Under the pieces are notes generated by a model. That model had not been told where the DNA came from and did no database searches. It worked only from the letters and a program-made list of their open reading frames with translations. DNA of 60,663 nt, taken from NCBI GenBank assembly GCA_021401465.1, contig JADDMT010000150.1:1-60663 (forward strand), given 5' to 3'. The position numbers and the translations under genes are program-made. The first letter of the stretch is position 1. Each line of letters opens with the position of its first letter. This DNA comes from Teratosphaeria epicoccoides (lineage: Eukaryota; Ascomycota; Dothideomycetes; Mycosphaerellales; Teratosphaeriaceae). This document shows positions 43,267 to 55,012 of this stretch, in pieces.

Positions 43267-44502
43267 GTTCTGCTAATAGAACTGCAGGTCGAGTCGTGCT
43301 TCTGTTTGCAGTCGGCGTAGATGTTCTACTCGTCCGAGTGCTGCTAGGTTCGGATCACTAGCTAAGACGTCTAGAATGTCTTCCATAGCTGATCCATACG
43401 CCATCTGAAATGGCGAGAGTCCTGTCGACTCTGCTGGCGTACTATTATACGCGAGCTATGCCATTAGCAACAACTCTACCTAGTTGTTCTAGTCCCTATT
43501 AACATAGGATCGAAGGTACTGTTCTAACGTCTGATTTAGGCGTTCTGTCTGTCTATCTGTCTAAGGGTAGAAGGAAGTACTTAATCGATGTTTGACCTGG
43601 AATTGTCTCATTAGGGCTCTCTAGAAGTTAGAGGTAAACACGGATCCTCGATCCGTTACTAGGTCCTGTGGCATGCCGTGTAATGCTACTACCTATTTGA
43701 TGAAGACATGCGCGATATCTTTAGTCTTGAAGTCTTCGCGGTAAGGGATAAATTTCCCGAACTTAGTGAATCGGTCGACTACTACCATGATCCCGTCGAA
43801 GAACTCATTAGTCGCGGGTTCTCTCGACTGAGGTAGTTTGACGATAAAATCCATAGCGAGCGATTCCCATGGCCGTTAAGGTACCTTTAGTAGTCGTAGT
43901 AGCCTATACGGTCTGTGACGGTCGTGCTTACTTCGTCAGCAAGTCACACATCGACGGACGTAGTCCTCGATTGCCTTGCTCATCCTAGGGAAGTAATATT
44001 CTTGTCGGAGAATTTGCTTCATTTTAGACACTCCCGGGTGTCCTGCCTGAGGTACGTCGTGTCGGAGGCGTAGTAGTTCCGATCGTAAAGACGTTAGCAC
44101 GTATACTAATCCTTGAAACAGAAGGATTCCGTCTTCGTCTTCCTAATCCTCCTGTCCATCAATGTCGTCGCGGACAGCGAGTGCGGTTAGGTCATAGATT
44201 AGGGCGTTCTTCAGGTCGTCCTGAAAACCACTAGTCCATGTAACAGTCGTGGCCGCGAGTCGGTTGACTCCTAGCGTGCCATCGCTATTTTCCTGGAGAA
44301 CAGCATGTTTCTCCCGCTTCACGCCCTTCATGTAGTCCGTCCGGCGGCTAAGTGCATCGGCGCGTGCGTTGTCGGTCCCCTTGCGATAGACGATCTTGCA
44401 GTTAAAACTAGAGAGCTCCTCGCTCTACCGAACCTGTCGTCAGTTTAACTCTTTCGTCGTTATGAAGTATCGCAAGTTCTCATGGTCTGTGTAGACCGTG
44501 AC

Positions 44503-44730
44503 CTAGTGCTTAGAACCTTCTAAGTAGACCCGCCAGGCCTTGTAGGCGTCTACTATGGCTAGAAGTTCTTTGTCGTGGACGTCATATCGGAGTTCCGGTC
44601 CAGACAATTTCCTCGAGTAGTAGGCGACTAGCTGTAGTCGTCTACTCGGTCCTGGTTGACTCAAGCATGCCCCGAGTGCTACGTCGGAGGCATCTGTTTC
44701 GACTATGATAGGCTTATCCGGGTCGAACAC
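44503..44730 (-). pseudogene. RNase H segment of A2 pol
   Basis: Open stretch PIIVETDASDVALGACLSQ...YYSRKLSGPELRYDVHDKELLAIV, with the first catalytic Asp in TDAS and the Glu in KELLAIV, the Ty3/Gypsy RNase H pattern. Confidence 0.85.
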
Positions 44731-44931
44731 AAGTAAGATCGGCTGATCTGTAAATCGTCGCTTGAGTTCCTCGAAGGCATTCCGTTAGGCGTCGTCCTAT
44801 ACGAATGGTGTATCCTTCGTCGTAAGAGTCGTAAGTAGTGCCATGATCTTCGAATAGTTTGCCACAAATCTCCTGTAGAAGTTGGCGAATCCAAGGAAGG
44901 ACTGTACTTCCTTAACATTAGTCGGCGTAGG

Positions 44932-45177
44932 CTACTCTTTTACGACCTGGACTTTCTTGGTGTCTATCTTGATTCCATTCCATGCTACTACGTAGCTAAG
45001 GAATTGTACTTCCTGCTTATGAAACTCGCTCTTCTGCGGCTTGACCTTTAGTCGGTAGTCCTGGAGTTTCTGAAGTACCTTGCGTACGTGAGTCCTATGT
45101 TCTTCGATCGTCCGGGAATAGACGAGGATGTCGTCTAGGTATATAACCACAAAGACGTCGAGGTACTCTCCTAGCAC
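44932..45177 (-). pseudogene. Reverse transcriptase segment of A2 pol
   Basis: Open stretch with the RT catalytic motif YLDDILVYS, followed by the thumb-side block KPQKSEFHKQEVQFLSYVV. Flanking parts are broken by TAG stops. Confidence 0.85.
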
Positions 45178-45984
45178 ATTGTTGATAAATGCCTGCTATG
45201 TGGCCGGGGCGTTTGTCAACCTAAATGGCATGACTATGTACTCGTAGTGCCCGAACCTAGTTCGGAACGCAGTCTTCTATTCTTCGCCTTCCTTAATTCG
45301 AATTCGATTATACGCTCCGGGTATGTCGAACTTCGAGAACTACATTGCTCCTTGCAGGCGGTCCTGCAATTCCGAGAGCAAAGGAAGCGGATAACTATTC
45401 TTTATCGTGATGTCGTTTAGTCTACGATAATCCACGCAGAGTCGCTAGTCATCTTCCCCCTTAGGCACAAACAGGATCGGATATCCGGCTAGGGACTGCG
45501 ACTCGCGAATGAAGCCTTTCCGGAGGTTGTCTTCTAGGTACTTCCGGAGAATCTCTAGTTTCGCTGCTAATAACAGGCGAACTGATTGCTTCGTCGGTGT
45601 CTTGCTAGGGAGTAAGGGTATCCTGTGGTCCTACTCCTAGTGTTCTAGCAGAGCTTCTTGGTCGGGTTCTTCCTCGAAAAGAGTAGCGAACTCTTTATAC
45701 TCATTAGGAACTGTAAATTCGACCCTGACTTCCGATTGCGTTGCTTTAACCCATAGGACGTGCACTTCCTGTTCTGGATCCTTGATGGCGGCTACCATCT
45801 CGCTTAAAGTCATAGCACATATTTCGATCTTGCCTAGTGCGTCGTGCACTACAGGTAGAGGTATCGATCTTAAGAGTTCTGGGAACTAGATCCTCTCATT
45901 CTTCTAGTCGATATAGGGGTTGGCGTTCCTTAGCCATGGCAACCCTAGTACTACATCCGAGCCTGGCGACTCCGTGATGTCGAA

Positions 45985-46212
45985 CTAGAGCATCTCTCGG
46001 TAGCGTCCTATCCGCAGAGGCATCATCTCGGTCTCCTCGTCAACTATTCCTTGGTTGTACGTGACCGGCTTTCTATCGATCGCTTGTAGCGAGAAAGCAT
46101 TCGTTTTCGCCTGTAGCTTTATCCTAGCTGTCCTAGCGAACTTGGGCGTCATGAAGATTCCAGTACATCCTGAATCTATTAAGGCCCTGGCTAGCGTCTC
46201 GTCGATGTGCAA
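45985..46212 (-). pseudogene. Aspartic protease segment of A2 pol
   Basis: This is an open stretch of A2 with the DSGCTG active-site motif (family D-S/T-G) in HIDETLARALIDSGCTGIF. It is part of a broken polyprotein, not a separate gene. The matching A1 stretch is at 49,063-49,278. Confidence 0.8.
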
Positions 46213-48136
46213 CTATACTCTAAGGTTGTTCGCGTATCTGGCGCCGATCGCGGCACATCGTTGCAGCCCTGTCTAGTCCGTCCGTGGGTCTAATTTCGGC
46301 GGACCTCGTCGTTTCCCGAATAACTGTCTTCACGGACTAGTTCAGGGATCGTGCGGTCTCGGCTTCTTCTGTAAGCGTTACCGTTTTCTGGCCTAAGAGA
46401 TTGTTCGCGTTCTTAGCCTCGCTGTTCCTGCGCGTTCCTTGCGTACTCTATCTTTAAATGATAGACTCGGAGTCGTAGCGCTCGTGGAATCTAAATACCT
46501 TCGTGGGTTAGGTAGCCTCCCTAGGGCGTGAACTCTACCCCGAACGGTACAATTTCTTGGACAACTTTCTAGTGCGCGTAAGGTTAAGCTACGACCAGTA
46601 GTCTCCTCAGGTGTCGTCGCATACGGTCGGCTAGTTCGTCATACTGAAGCTGGTCGACGTGTTGTACTCTATTAATCCATGGGCAAGCCTGAGCCTACTA
46701 GTTCTGTATGATCCGGATAATGTCGAGTCCGATGTCATGTGGCGGCATGGCCTATCGCTCTATGCTCTCGTCTTCCTCGGAATCAGGAATGACGGCTTCG
46801 ACAAGCTCGTAGTTGTCGTCCGAACCTTCTTCTTCTTCTTCTAGTTCCTGTTCTCTCAGGACTGTCGTACTAGAAGGTGTACCCCTTAGCGCACAGATCG
46901 ACTATGCCTTGTTTCGGCTAGGGTACTATCCGGAACCATCTTTATCACTCTTGTGAATTCGACAATCGTCGTCGTAGCACGCAGTCCAAGTAAGTGCGGC
47001 ATAGTCCGGTTCTCGAGTAGCGGCGACCTTTTGCTTAGGTGCCGTCGTTGTCGCGCGAGCCTGCTCTATCCTAGGCAGCTCTTGTCGTTACTTCTTAGCA
47101 AAACATTCGCGGGAAAAGTGTCCTTTCTTTCCGCAGTTGTAGCACTCGAGATTACTCTTGTCGAATGGCTTCTTCAGACCATTCTAGGGAGGAGAGCCCT
47201 TCCGCGGCTTTCCTCGGGGTCCATTCCTCGGACGCCCCTTAGTCGCATCTAACTCCATAGGTTAGAGACTGTAGTAATCGCTTCGCCATTTCGGTGCCGA
47301 TCGTTAGACCTTATGGTTAGCCTGCGCCAGCTTGCGATTTCCATGTTGTCGTTCTTGCTGTCGTTCCTAGATGCGATTATCGATTCTAATCGCGAGATCG
47401 CTCATTTCCTTGAGTGTCGTTAGCCGATCTCCTCGGGCAATTTCATCTTTAACTGTCTCCTTTAGTCCCTAGTAGAACTAAGCGGCTAAAGCGTTATCAT
47501 TCTAGTCGACTCGAGCAGAGAGGGTCTGAAAGTCCACGCGGTACTTCGTGGCGGAACCCTTCTGCTAGATTCCTAGGAGAGCTCTTTTAGCCTCTTGTTG
47601 CTTATTACCGAGCCCGAACGCTTCGCGTAATGCCTTAAACAAAGACTTGTCTGAGTTAAGAATCTCCCTAGTCGTCGTCTTCCTAGCTTTGGCGCTGCCG
47701 ACGTGATCCAGATAATCCGTTAGATGAGGCTGGATAAACTCGAACGCCGGTCCCTTCAGGTAAGAGACAATGTACATCATTTGCTTATGATGTGTCGTAA
47801 ACCGTTCCGTATCCACGTTAAATGCTAACTAGCATTGTAGGATAAACATCTCGACTTGAGATCGTTGTCCTGTGAACTCTGTAGGGCTTCCCATCTTGAA
47901 GCCGTTGTTGCCGTGTCCATTCCCGGTAGTTGAACCTGCGACGGATGCTAGAGCCATCTCGCTAAGGTGAATGGATTCGAGCTACTACGTGATTTGAGGT
48001 ATAGCGGCAACTTGTTCTCGTGGTGTCGGTTGACTGTCGCTAGAGCTTGAACTGACAGTTGAAGAACTACTTGACATAGGCGTATGTCAAGCGCTCGCCG
48101 AGTCTCCTGATGCTTCCCTAGAAGTGGTGCTCAAAA

Positions 48137-48626
48137 TGTCATAAGGGTAGGTGCTAATGGCAGGAAGGTGACCAGGTGTTAGACTCGGGAGCTGTGAAGA
48201 ATATCGATAATGGCAGTTAACCTTGTAACTGACTCTCCTCTAAGCAAGAGAGGATTGAATTAAGATTGAGCACGAAGCTCCTAACTGCCTGTCCTAAAGC
48301 TATCCCTATATACTAGAGAGCGACAGAGCAGCTCTGTTGGATCTGTCGACAGACCCGACAGATCCGTGTCTGTGGATCTGTGGACTAACCCTATAGATCT
48401 AAGGGTCTGTTATCACGTGACAGATCCCTTCTTCCTTGTAAGCCCATGGATCTGTAGACTAACCCTACAGATCTGGGGATCTGTCCTCACGTAACAGATC
48501 CTTTCTTCCATGACTGTGCCTATGACTCATAGTACTCCTATGACGGTACTATGACTCATAGCACTCAGGACCCACATGATCCTGTATCCTACAGTACTCC
48601 GGACAGTACTCCTAACACTCATGACA
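48137..48626 (-). repeat. 5' LTR of A2 (490 bp)
   Basis: The partner of 41,609-42,098, the same length and nearly the same sequence. On the minus strand it is followed by TTTTGAGCACCACTTC and then the gag start. Confidence 0.92.
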
Positions 48627-51600
48627 TTTAGTATGACGAACTAGCCGACTATATGCGACGACACCTAAGGAGACTACCGGTTGTAGCTTAACCTCACGCG
48701 CATCAGAAAGTTGTCCAAGAAATTATACCGTTCAGGGTAGAGTTTACGCCCTAGGGAGGCTACCTGACCTACGAAGGTATTCAGATTTCACGAGCGCTAT
48801 GACTCTAAGTCTACTACTTAAAGATAGAGTACGTAAGAAACGCGTAGGAACAGCAAGGCTAAGAGCGAGAACGACCTCTTAGGCTAGAAAACGGTAACGC
48901 TTAGAGAAGAAGCCAAGACTGTATAATCCCTAAACTAGTCCGAGAAGACAGTTATTCGGGAAACGACGAGGTCCGCCGGAATTAGACCTACAGACAGACT
49001 AGACAGGGCTGCAACGATGTGCCGCGATTAGCGCTAGATACGCGAACAACCTTAGAGTATAGGTGCACATCGACGAGACGCTAGCTAGGGCCTTAATAGA
49101 TTCAGGATGTACTGGAATCTTCATGATGCCCAAGTTCGCTAGGACAGCTAGGATAAAGCTACAGGCGAAGACGAATGCTTTCTCGCTACAAGCGATTAAC
49201 GGAAAGCTAGTTACATACAACCAAGGAATAGTTGACGAAGAAACCGAGATGATGCCTCTGCGGATAGGACGCTACTAAGAGATGCTCTAGTTCGACATCA
49301 TAGAGTCACTAGGCTCGGATGTAGTGCTAGGGTTACTATAGCTAAGAAACGCTAACCCCTATATTAACTAGAAGAATGAGAGGATCTAGTTCCTAGAACT
49401 CTTAAGATTAATACCTCTACCTGTAGTACACGACGCACTAGGCAAGATCGAAATATATGTTATGACTTCAAGCGAGATAGTAGCCGCCATCAAGGATCCA
49501 GAACAGGAAGTACACGTCCTATAGGTTAAAGCGACGCAAATGGAAGTCAGGATTAGATTCATAGTTCCTAATAAGTATAAAGAGTTCGCTACTCTTTTCG
49601 AGGAAGAACCCGACTAAGAAGCTCTGCCAGAATACTAGGAGTAGGACCATAGGATACCCTTACTCCCTAGCAAGACACTAACGAAGCAATTAGTTCGCCT
49701 GTTATTAGTAGCGAAACTAGAGATTCTCCGGAAATACCTAGAAGACAACCTCCGGAAAGGCTTCATCTGCGAGTCGTAGTCCCTAGCCAGATATCCGATC
49801 CTGTTTGTGCCTAAGGGGGAAGATAACTAGCGACTCTGCGAAGATTATCGTGGATTAAACGACATCACGATAAAAAATAGTTATCCGCTTCCTTTGCTCT
49901 CAGAATTGCAGGACTGCCTACAAGGAGCAATGTAGTTCTCGAAGTTCGATATACCTAGAGTGTATAACCGAATTCGAATTAAGGAAGGCGAAGAATAGAA
50001 GACCGCATTCTAAACTAGGTTTAGACACTACAAGTACATAGTTATGCCATTTAGGTTGACAAATGCCCTAGCTACATGGCAGGCATTTATTAACAACGTG
50101 CTATGAGAGTACCTCGACGTCTTTGTGGTTGTATACCTAGACGACATCCTTGTCTACTCCCGGACGATCGAAGAGCATAGGACTTACATACGTAAGGTAC
50201 TTCAGAAACTCCAGGATTACCGGTTAAAGGTTAAGCCTCAGAAGAGCGAGTTTCACAAGCAGGAAGTATAATTCCTTGGCTACATAGTAGCATAGAATAG
50301 AATCAAGATAGACACTAAGAAAGTCTAAGTCGTAAAAGAGTAGCCTACGCCAACTAATGTTAAGGAAGTATAGTCCTTCCTTAGGTTCGCTAACTTCTAC
50401 CGAAGATTTGTGGCAAACTATTCGAAGATTACGGCACTACTTACGACTCTTACGACGAAGGATACACCATTCATGTAGGACAACGCCTAACGAAATGCCT
50501 TCAAGGAACTTAAGCGATAATTTACAGATTAGCTAATCTTACTTGTATTCGACCTAGATAAGCCTATCATAGTCGAAACAGATGCCTCTGACGTAGCACT
50601 CGGGGCATGCTTGAGTTAACTAGGACCAAGTAGACGACTACAGCTAGTCGCCTACTACTCGATGAAATTGTCGGGACCTAAACTCTAATATGACGTCTAC
50701 GACAAAGAACTTCTAGCCATAGTAGACGCCTACAAGGCCTAGCGAGTCTACTTAGAAGGTTCTAAGCACTAGGTCACGGTCTACATAGACTATGAGAACT
50801 TGCGATACTTTATAACGACGAAAGAGTTAAACTGACGACAGGTTCGGTAGAGTGAGGAGCTCTCTAGTTTTAACTACAAGATCGTCTATCGCAAGGGGAC
50901 TAATAACGCGCGCGCTGATGCACTTAGCCGCTAGACGGACTACATGAAGGGCGTGAAGCAGGAGAAACATGCTATTCTCTAGGAAAATAGCGATAGCACG
51001 CTAGGAGTTAACTAACTCGCAGCTACGACTGTCACATGGACTAGTGAATTTCAGGACGACCTGAAGAACGCGCTAGTCTACGACCTAACTACACTCGCTG
51101 TCCGTGACGACATTAATAGACAGGAGGATTAGGAAGACAAAGACGGAATCCTTCTGTTTTAAGGATTAGTATACGTGCTAATGTCTTTACGATCAGAGCT
51201 ACTACAACTCTGACATGACGTACCTTAGGCAGGACACCCGGGAGTGTTTAAAATGAAGCAAATTCTCTGACAAGAATATTACTTCCCTAGGATGAGCAAG
51301 GCAATTGAGGACTACGTCTGTCGATATGTGACTTGCTAACGAAGTAAGCATAACCGTTACAAACTATATAGGCTACTACGACTACTTAAGGTACCTTAAC
51401 GGCCATAGGAGTCGCTCGCCATGGATTTCATCGTTAAACTACCTTAGTCGAGAGAACCCGCTACATATGAGTTCTTTGACAGGATCATGGTAGTAGTTAA
51501 CTAATTCACTAAGTTTAGGAAGTTTATCCCTTACCGCAAAGACTTCAAGACTAAAGATATCGCGCATGTCTTCATCAAATAGGTAGTAGTACTACACGGT

Positions 51601-52459
51601 ATGCTACAGGACCTAGTAACGGATCGAGGATCCGTGTTTACCTCTAACTTCTAGAGAGCCCTAATGAGACAATTCCAGGTCAAATATCGACTAAGTACTT
51701 CCTTCTACCCTTAGACGGATGGACAGACAGAACGTCTAAATCAGACGTTAGAATAGTACCTTCGATCCTATGTGAATAGGGACTAGAACAACTTGGTAGA
51801 GTTGTTGCTAATAGCATAGCTCGCGTATAATAGTACGCTAGCAGAGTCGACAGGACTCTCGCCTTTTCAGATAGCATATAGATTAGCTATAGAAGACATT
51901 CTAGACGTCTTAGCTAGTAATCCGAACCTAGTAGCACTTAGACGAGTAGAACATCTACGCCGACTACAAACAGAAGCATGACTCGACCTGTAGTTCTATT
52001 AGCAGAACATGGCATAGTACGCGGATCGTAAGAGAATTAAGGGACTAATTCTAAAGGAGGGGGACAAGGTGTATCTCCTCCGCCGTCACATCAAATTAGA
52101 CAAGCCGAGTAAAAAACTAGACGCTGTAAAACTAGGACTATTCAGGATTAAGGCCAAGAAAGGACTAGTTAATTTTGAGTTATAGCTACCTAAGCAGATG
52201 AGAATACACCCTGTGTTCTATGTCTCTCTACTAGAACAAGCAGCGCTAGACGCTACACTGCAAACAGAACCCTTACTACTCGACCCTAAAGTAGAAGAAC
52301 CGGAGTACACTGTCGAAAAGATTGTCGACACTCGCTAGCGGGACAGATAGCGAGAGTACTTAGTAAAATGGGAAGGATATAGGAGTACCGAGAACACCTA
52401 GGAACCTCTAGAACATCTGCGAAACTGTTAGCAAAAGATACGGAGTTTCGAGAAAGGAA

Positions 52460-53097
52460 CGAACCTAGGAAGAAGATCCTAAGCCATGACTAGACTCCTG
52501 CGGGACACCGTCGATTGGCTCGGCTATCACGCCATCCAGGAAACCATAATATAAGGCGTTAGTAAAACCCTCTATTACGCTCCATGTCGTAGGACTAAGA
52601 GCGAGACCTGCTAAAGGATCTAGGTCAAGAAGAAACCTAGCCTGCGAGAGAGCCTGTTCCTCGGCCTCATCCTCCCTAATCTCACGCTCCTTGAGAGCGC
52701 GACTATCCTCGACCTCCTAGTCGACCGCGTCTAACTGTTTTCGAAGACGTATCTCCTTTGCATGCGCCTCTATTATCTTCTGCGAAGCCTCGGCTAGGAC
52801 CGCCTTCGCACGATCGAGATTAGCAATTAGTCTTTTCTGCTAATCGCCTACCTTCTTCTATTCGACCTCTGTCACCTTCGCGTCATAACTCCGACAGTTA
52901 CTAAAGTAGCATTATGAACATTTCCCTAAGGAAATGTGTACCTGACAAACGAGCTTTAACTCTTGACACTAAGTACAGGACTTTATGCTGTCCTAGCCCT
53001 AACGATAGATTCGATTCGCGCGGCGTTTACGTTTCTGCGTTAAAGGGGCGTTAGTGTCTAGGATGACACAAGGTAGTAATGTAGAAAGAGAAGACAT
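52460..53097 (-). pseudogene. Antisense accessory ORF of family-A Gypsy (A1 copy)
   Basis: ATG 53,097 opens the counterpart of the frame at 42,178. It keeps the same basic start, the same six-cysteine spacing and the same coiled coil, and has a few more stops. Substitutions relative to A2 are mainly transitions of the RIP type. It ends close to the chromodomain end of A1 pol, which lies on the plus strand. Confidence 0.55.
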
Positions 53098-53178
53098 CAC
53101 GGCATAAAAAAGAAATGACAAGAGAAACCCCGCACTAATAAGGTAGCTTAGGGACGAGCTAGGCTAAGAGGGGGATAG

Positions 53179-53619
53179 TGTCATGAGTGTTAGGAGTACT
53201 GCGGGTTTTAGGATCATGAGGGTCCTAAGTGCTATGAGTTATAGGCATAGTTATAGGAGAAAGGATCTGTCACGTGAGGACAGATCCCCGGATCCGTAGG
53301 GTTAGTCTACAGATCTACAGGCTTATAAGGAAGAAGGGATCTGTCATAGGATAACAGACCCTTAGAGCTATAGGGTTAGTCTACAGATCTATAGACACGG
53401 ATCTGTTAGGTCTGTCGACAGATCTAACAGAGCTGCTCTGTCTCTCTAGTATATAGGGATGGCTTCAGGACAGGCAGTTAGGAGCTTCGTGCTTAATTCA
53501 ATTCCCATTCCCTAGGGGATAGTCAGTTACAAGGTTAACTGCTATTGTCGATATTCTTCACAGCTCTGCGAGTCTAATACCTAGTCACCTTCCTGCCATC
53601 GGCACCTACCCTTATAACA
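53179..53619 (+). repeat. 3' LTR of A1 (441 bp)
   Basis: The partner of 39,675-40,115. The terminal CA is kept as TTATAACA. It is followed by GATAC, the second copy of the target duplication. Confidence 0.92.
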
Positions 53620-53854
53620 GATACAGATAAGCCGTAAAAGCGCCTAGTAGCTCTATCTACTAAGCTATGAAAAGTTTGTAGTTACCTTACAGACAAAACT
53701 ACTTAACTATATTGCTTTTATTCTTAATACTTTTTAATTACTAACTAGTCTATTCTAGAAATAGACTCTTAATTAGACTATAAGAAGCTACTAGTCGAGG
53801 TTCTAACTTGGCTAAACTACTACTACTAGTTCCTGTTACTTACCTGATACCTTG
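53620..53854 (+). mobile_element. Right part of the Copia-like relic split by A1
   Basis: The reading frame interrupted at 39,674 can be continued here (after the GATAC duplication) through several TAG/TAA stops until the family-B LTR begins at 53,855. No domain is recognised. Confidence 0.4.
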
Positions 53855-54214
53855 TGATATAGATGTATGTGCTATATGATATGAAAATATCTCGCAGTGT
53901 GACAGAGTAATCCGACCTTTTAGTAGGTACAAGACAGCGCTGCTTTCTGCTTATCGCAGAGGTGGCGCTAAGGGTGCTTATAACCCCCGACGCTCCTCAA
54001 TTAGGGAAAGCATGTCCGAGCCTAACCCCGTAGGGGTACCGTAGGGTCAGCGACGTAGGGGCGTCCTACGTCGACAACTGATCCCACTCGGACGACATAC
54101 AAGCTAACGTATGTACGAAGGACCCCCTTGCCATATGTAGCAGGGTTACTGCATGCTAAGGGCGGCTATTAGAACCCATGCGGTTCAAATGGTCTCCTAG
54201 TATCAACCGTATCA
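53855..54214 (-). repeat. 3' LTR of B3 (360 bp)
   Basis: Third copy of the family-B LTR. On the minus strand it runs TGATACGG...TATATCA. Outside flank is CCTTG. Confidence 0.88.
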
Positions 54215-54849
54215 CTGCCCCTCCTCCTATGAGGATGTCCCTAGCCTCACTAAGTGACGCACGCGGAACATATAGGGTACGGGATGTAGCACGCTCACAC
54301 CGCGCAAGGGTGAATAGGTAGATAGCCTGCGCAACATGTGTCATGCGCACACCTTAACACCTTCGTAGCGAGTGCGGGGCGGAGGCTGCTAACTCGGGCG
54401 GGTTTTAATCCGTCACATGTTAGGCAGCTTCGTAACACCTTCGCTTCATATGCAGATCGAGATATCAGGAAACCACGAGTACGTACTTCAGTCAATCCTT
54501 GAAATTATAGGGCGAGCATGCGCGCCGGCCTCGCCAAGTAGCTTGGCCGTCCCTATTTAGTCGTGACTGTGAAGAACGTGTCGCAGAACCTCAGGGTAGT
54601 AGGAAAGTGCGCGGACGCTCTACGCGCGCCGCTCGAAACGGCAGGAGCGCGCTCCTAGCGCGGGCCTCGCCACATTTCCATGCTAGTAGGCTAGCACGAG
54701 TGCGGTCGGCGCACATGCGTGACAGCCGCGTTATCTGTTATTACATTATTCGGTCCCCTTGTAAGTCAACTAAAGGCAGGTACTCTGCGCATGTAGTTCG
54801 AGTTACTAGCTTAACGGTTGCGGTAGGCAACAGGGGGGCTGTTAGAGGG

Positions 54850-54857
54850 TATAAAAA
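54850..54857 (+). promoter_or_regulatory. TATA box of the family-B antisense ORF
   Basis: TATAAAAA lies 156 bp upstream of the ATG at 55,013, in the direction of the antisense ORF. The same box is conserved in copy B1 (861-870, minus). Confidence 0.5.
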
Positions 54858-55012
54858 CCTCGTCGCTTCCTAAACTTTCCTGTTCTAAGACACTAACATC
54901 GACCTCCGCTCCTACTTCGCTTAGCTTGCGCCTCGCCGTGTCTGCGGGTCTATACTAGAGCTCCTTCTTCTTCAATCAATCAATCAAGATCAATCAACCT
55001 GTCTTAGCTATA

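Larger units (their letters stand above)
41609..48626 (-). mobile_element. Gypsy (chromovirus) LTR retrotransposon A2, nested in A1 in opposite orientation
   Basis: LTRs of 490 bp lie at 41,609-42,098 (3') and 48,137-48,626 (5'). Both ends of the element are flanked by TTTAG (41,604-41,608 and 48,627-48,631), a clear target duplication inside A1. On the minus strand: gag (about 48,060-46,900, zinc knuckle CYNCGKKGHF near 47,110-47,150), protease with ALIDSGCTGIF (about 46,190-46,150), RT with YLDDILVY (about 45,140), RNase H with ETDASDVALGA (about 44,700), integrase (about 44,040-43,300), and chromodomain-like YLVKWEGYGS (about 42,900). It is less mutated than A1 but still has many stops, mostly TAG. 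An antisense ORF lies between pol and the 3' LTR. Confidence 0.93.
39675..53619 (+). mobile_element. Gypsy (chromovirus) LTR retrotransposon A1, RIP-damaged, interrupted by A2
   Basis: Two 441-bp LTRs (39,675-40,115 and 53,179-53,619) are flanked by the same 5 bp, GATAC (39,670-39,674 and 53,620-53,624), the target duplication. Internal parts run 40,116-41,608 and 48,632-53,178. In order: gag with zinc knuckle C-x2-C-x4-H-x4-C (about 41,107-41,150), protease LIDSGCTG (about 49,090), RT with YLDD (about 50,137), RNase H with ETDASD (about 50,576), integrase (about 51,230-52,000), and a chromodomain-like end (about 52,340-52,440). The tract AGAGGGGGATAG precedes the 3' LTR. Dozens of in-frame stops, mostly TAG, show it is dead. 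Confidence 0.92.

Noticed and set aside
48999..49220. 73-codon minus-strand frame repeated at 46,055-46,276
   Set aside because: It is the exact opposite strand of the protease segment of A1/A2. Its recurrence is due to the element being repeated.
53640..53680. tRNA-like A-box (TAGCTTAGTAGATAGAGC) on the minus strand
   Set aside because: No matching B box, acceptor or anticodon stem. The stretch is better read as coding DNA of the Copia-like relic split by A1.
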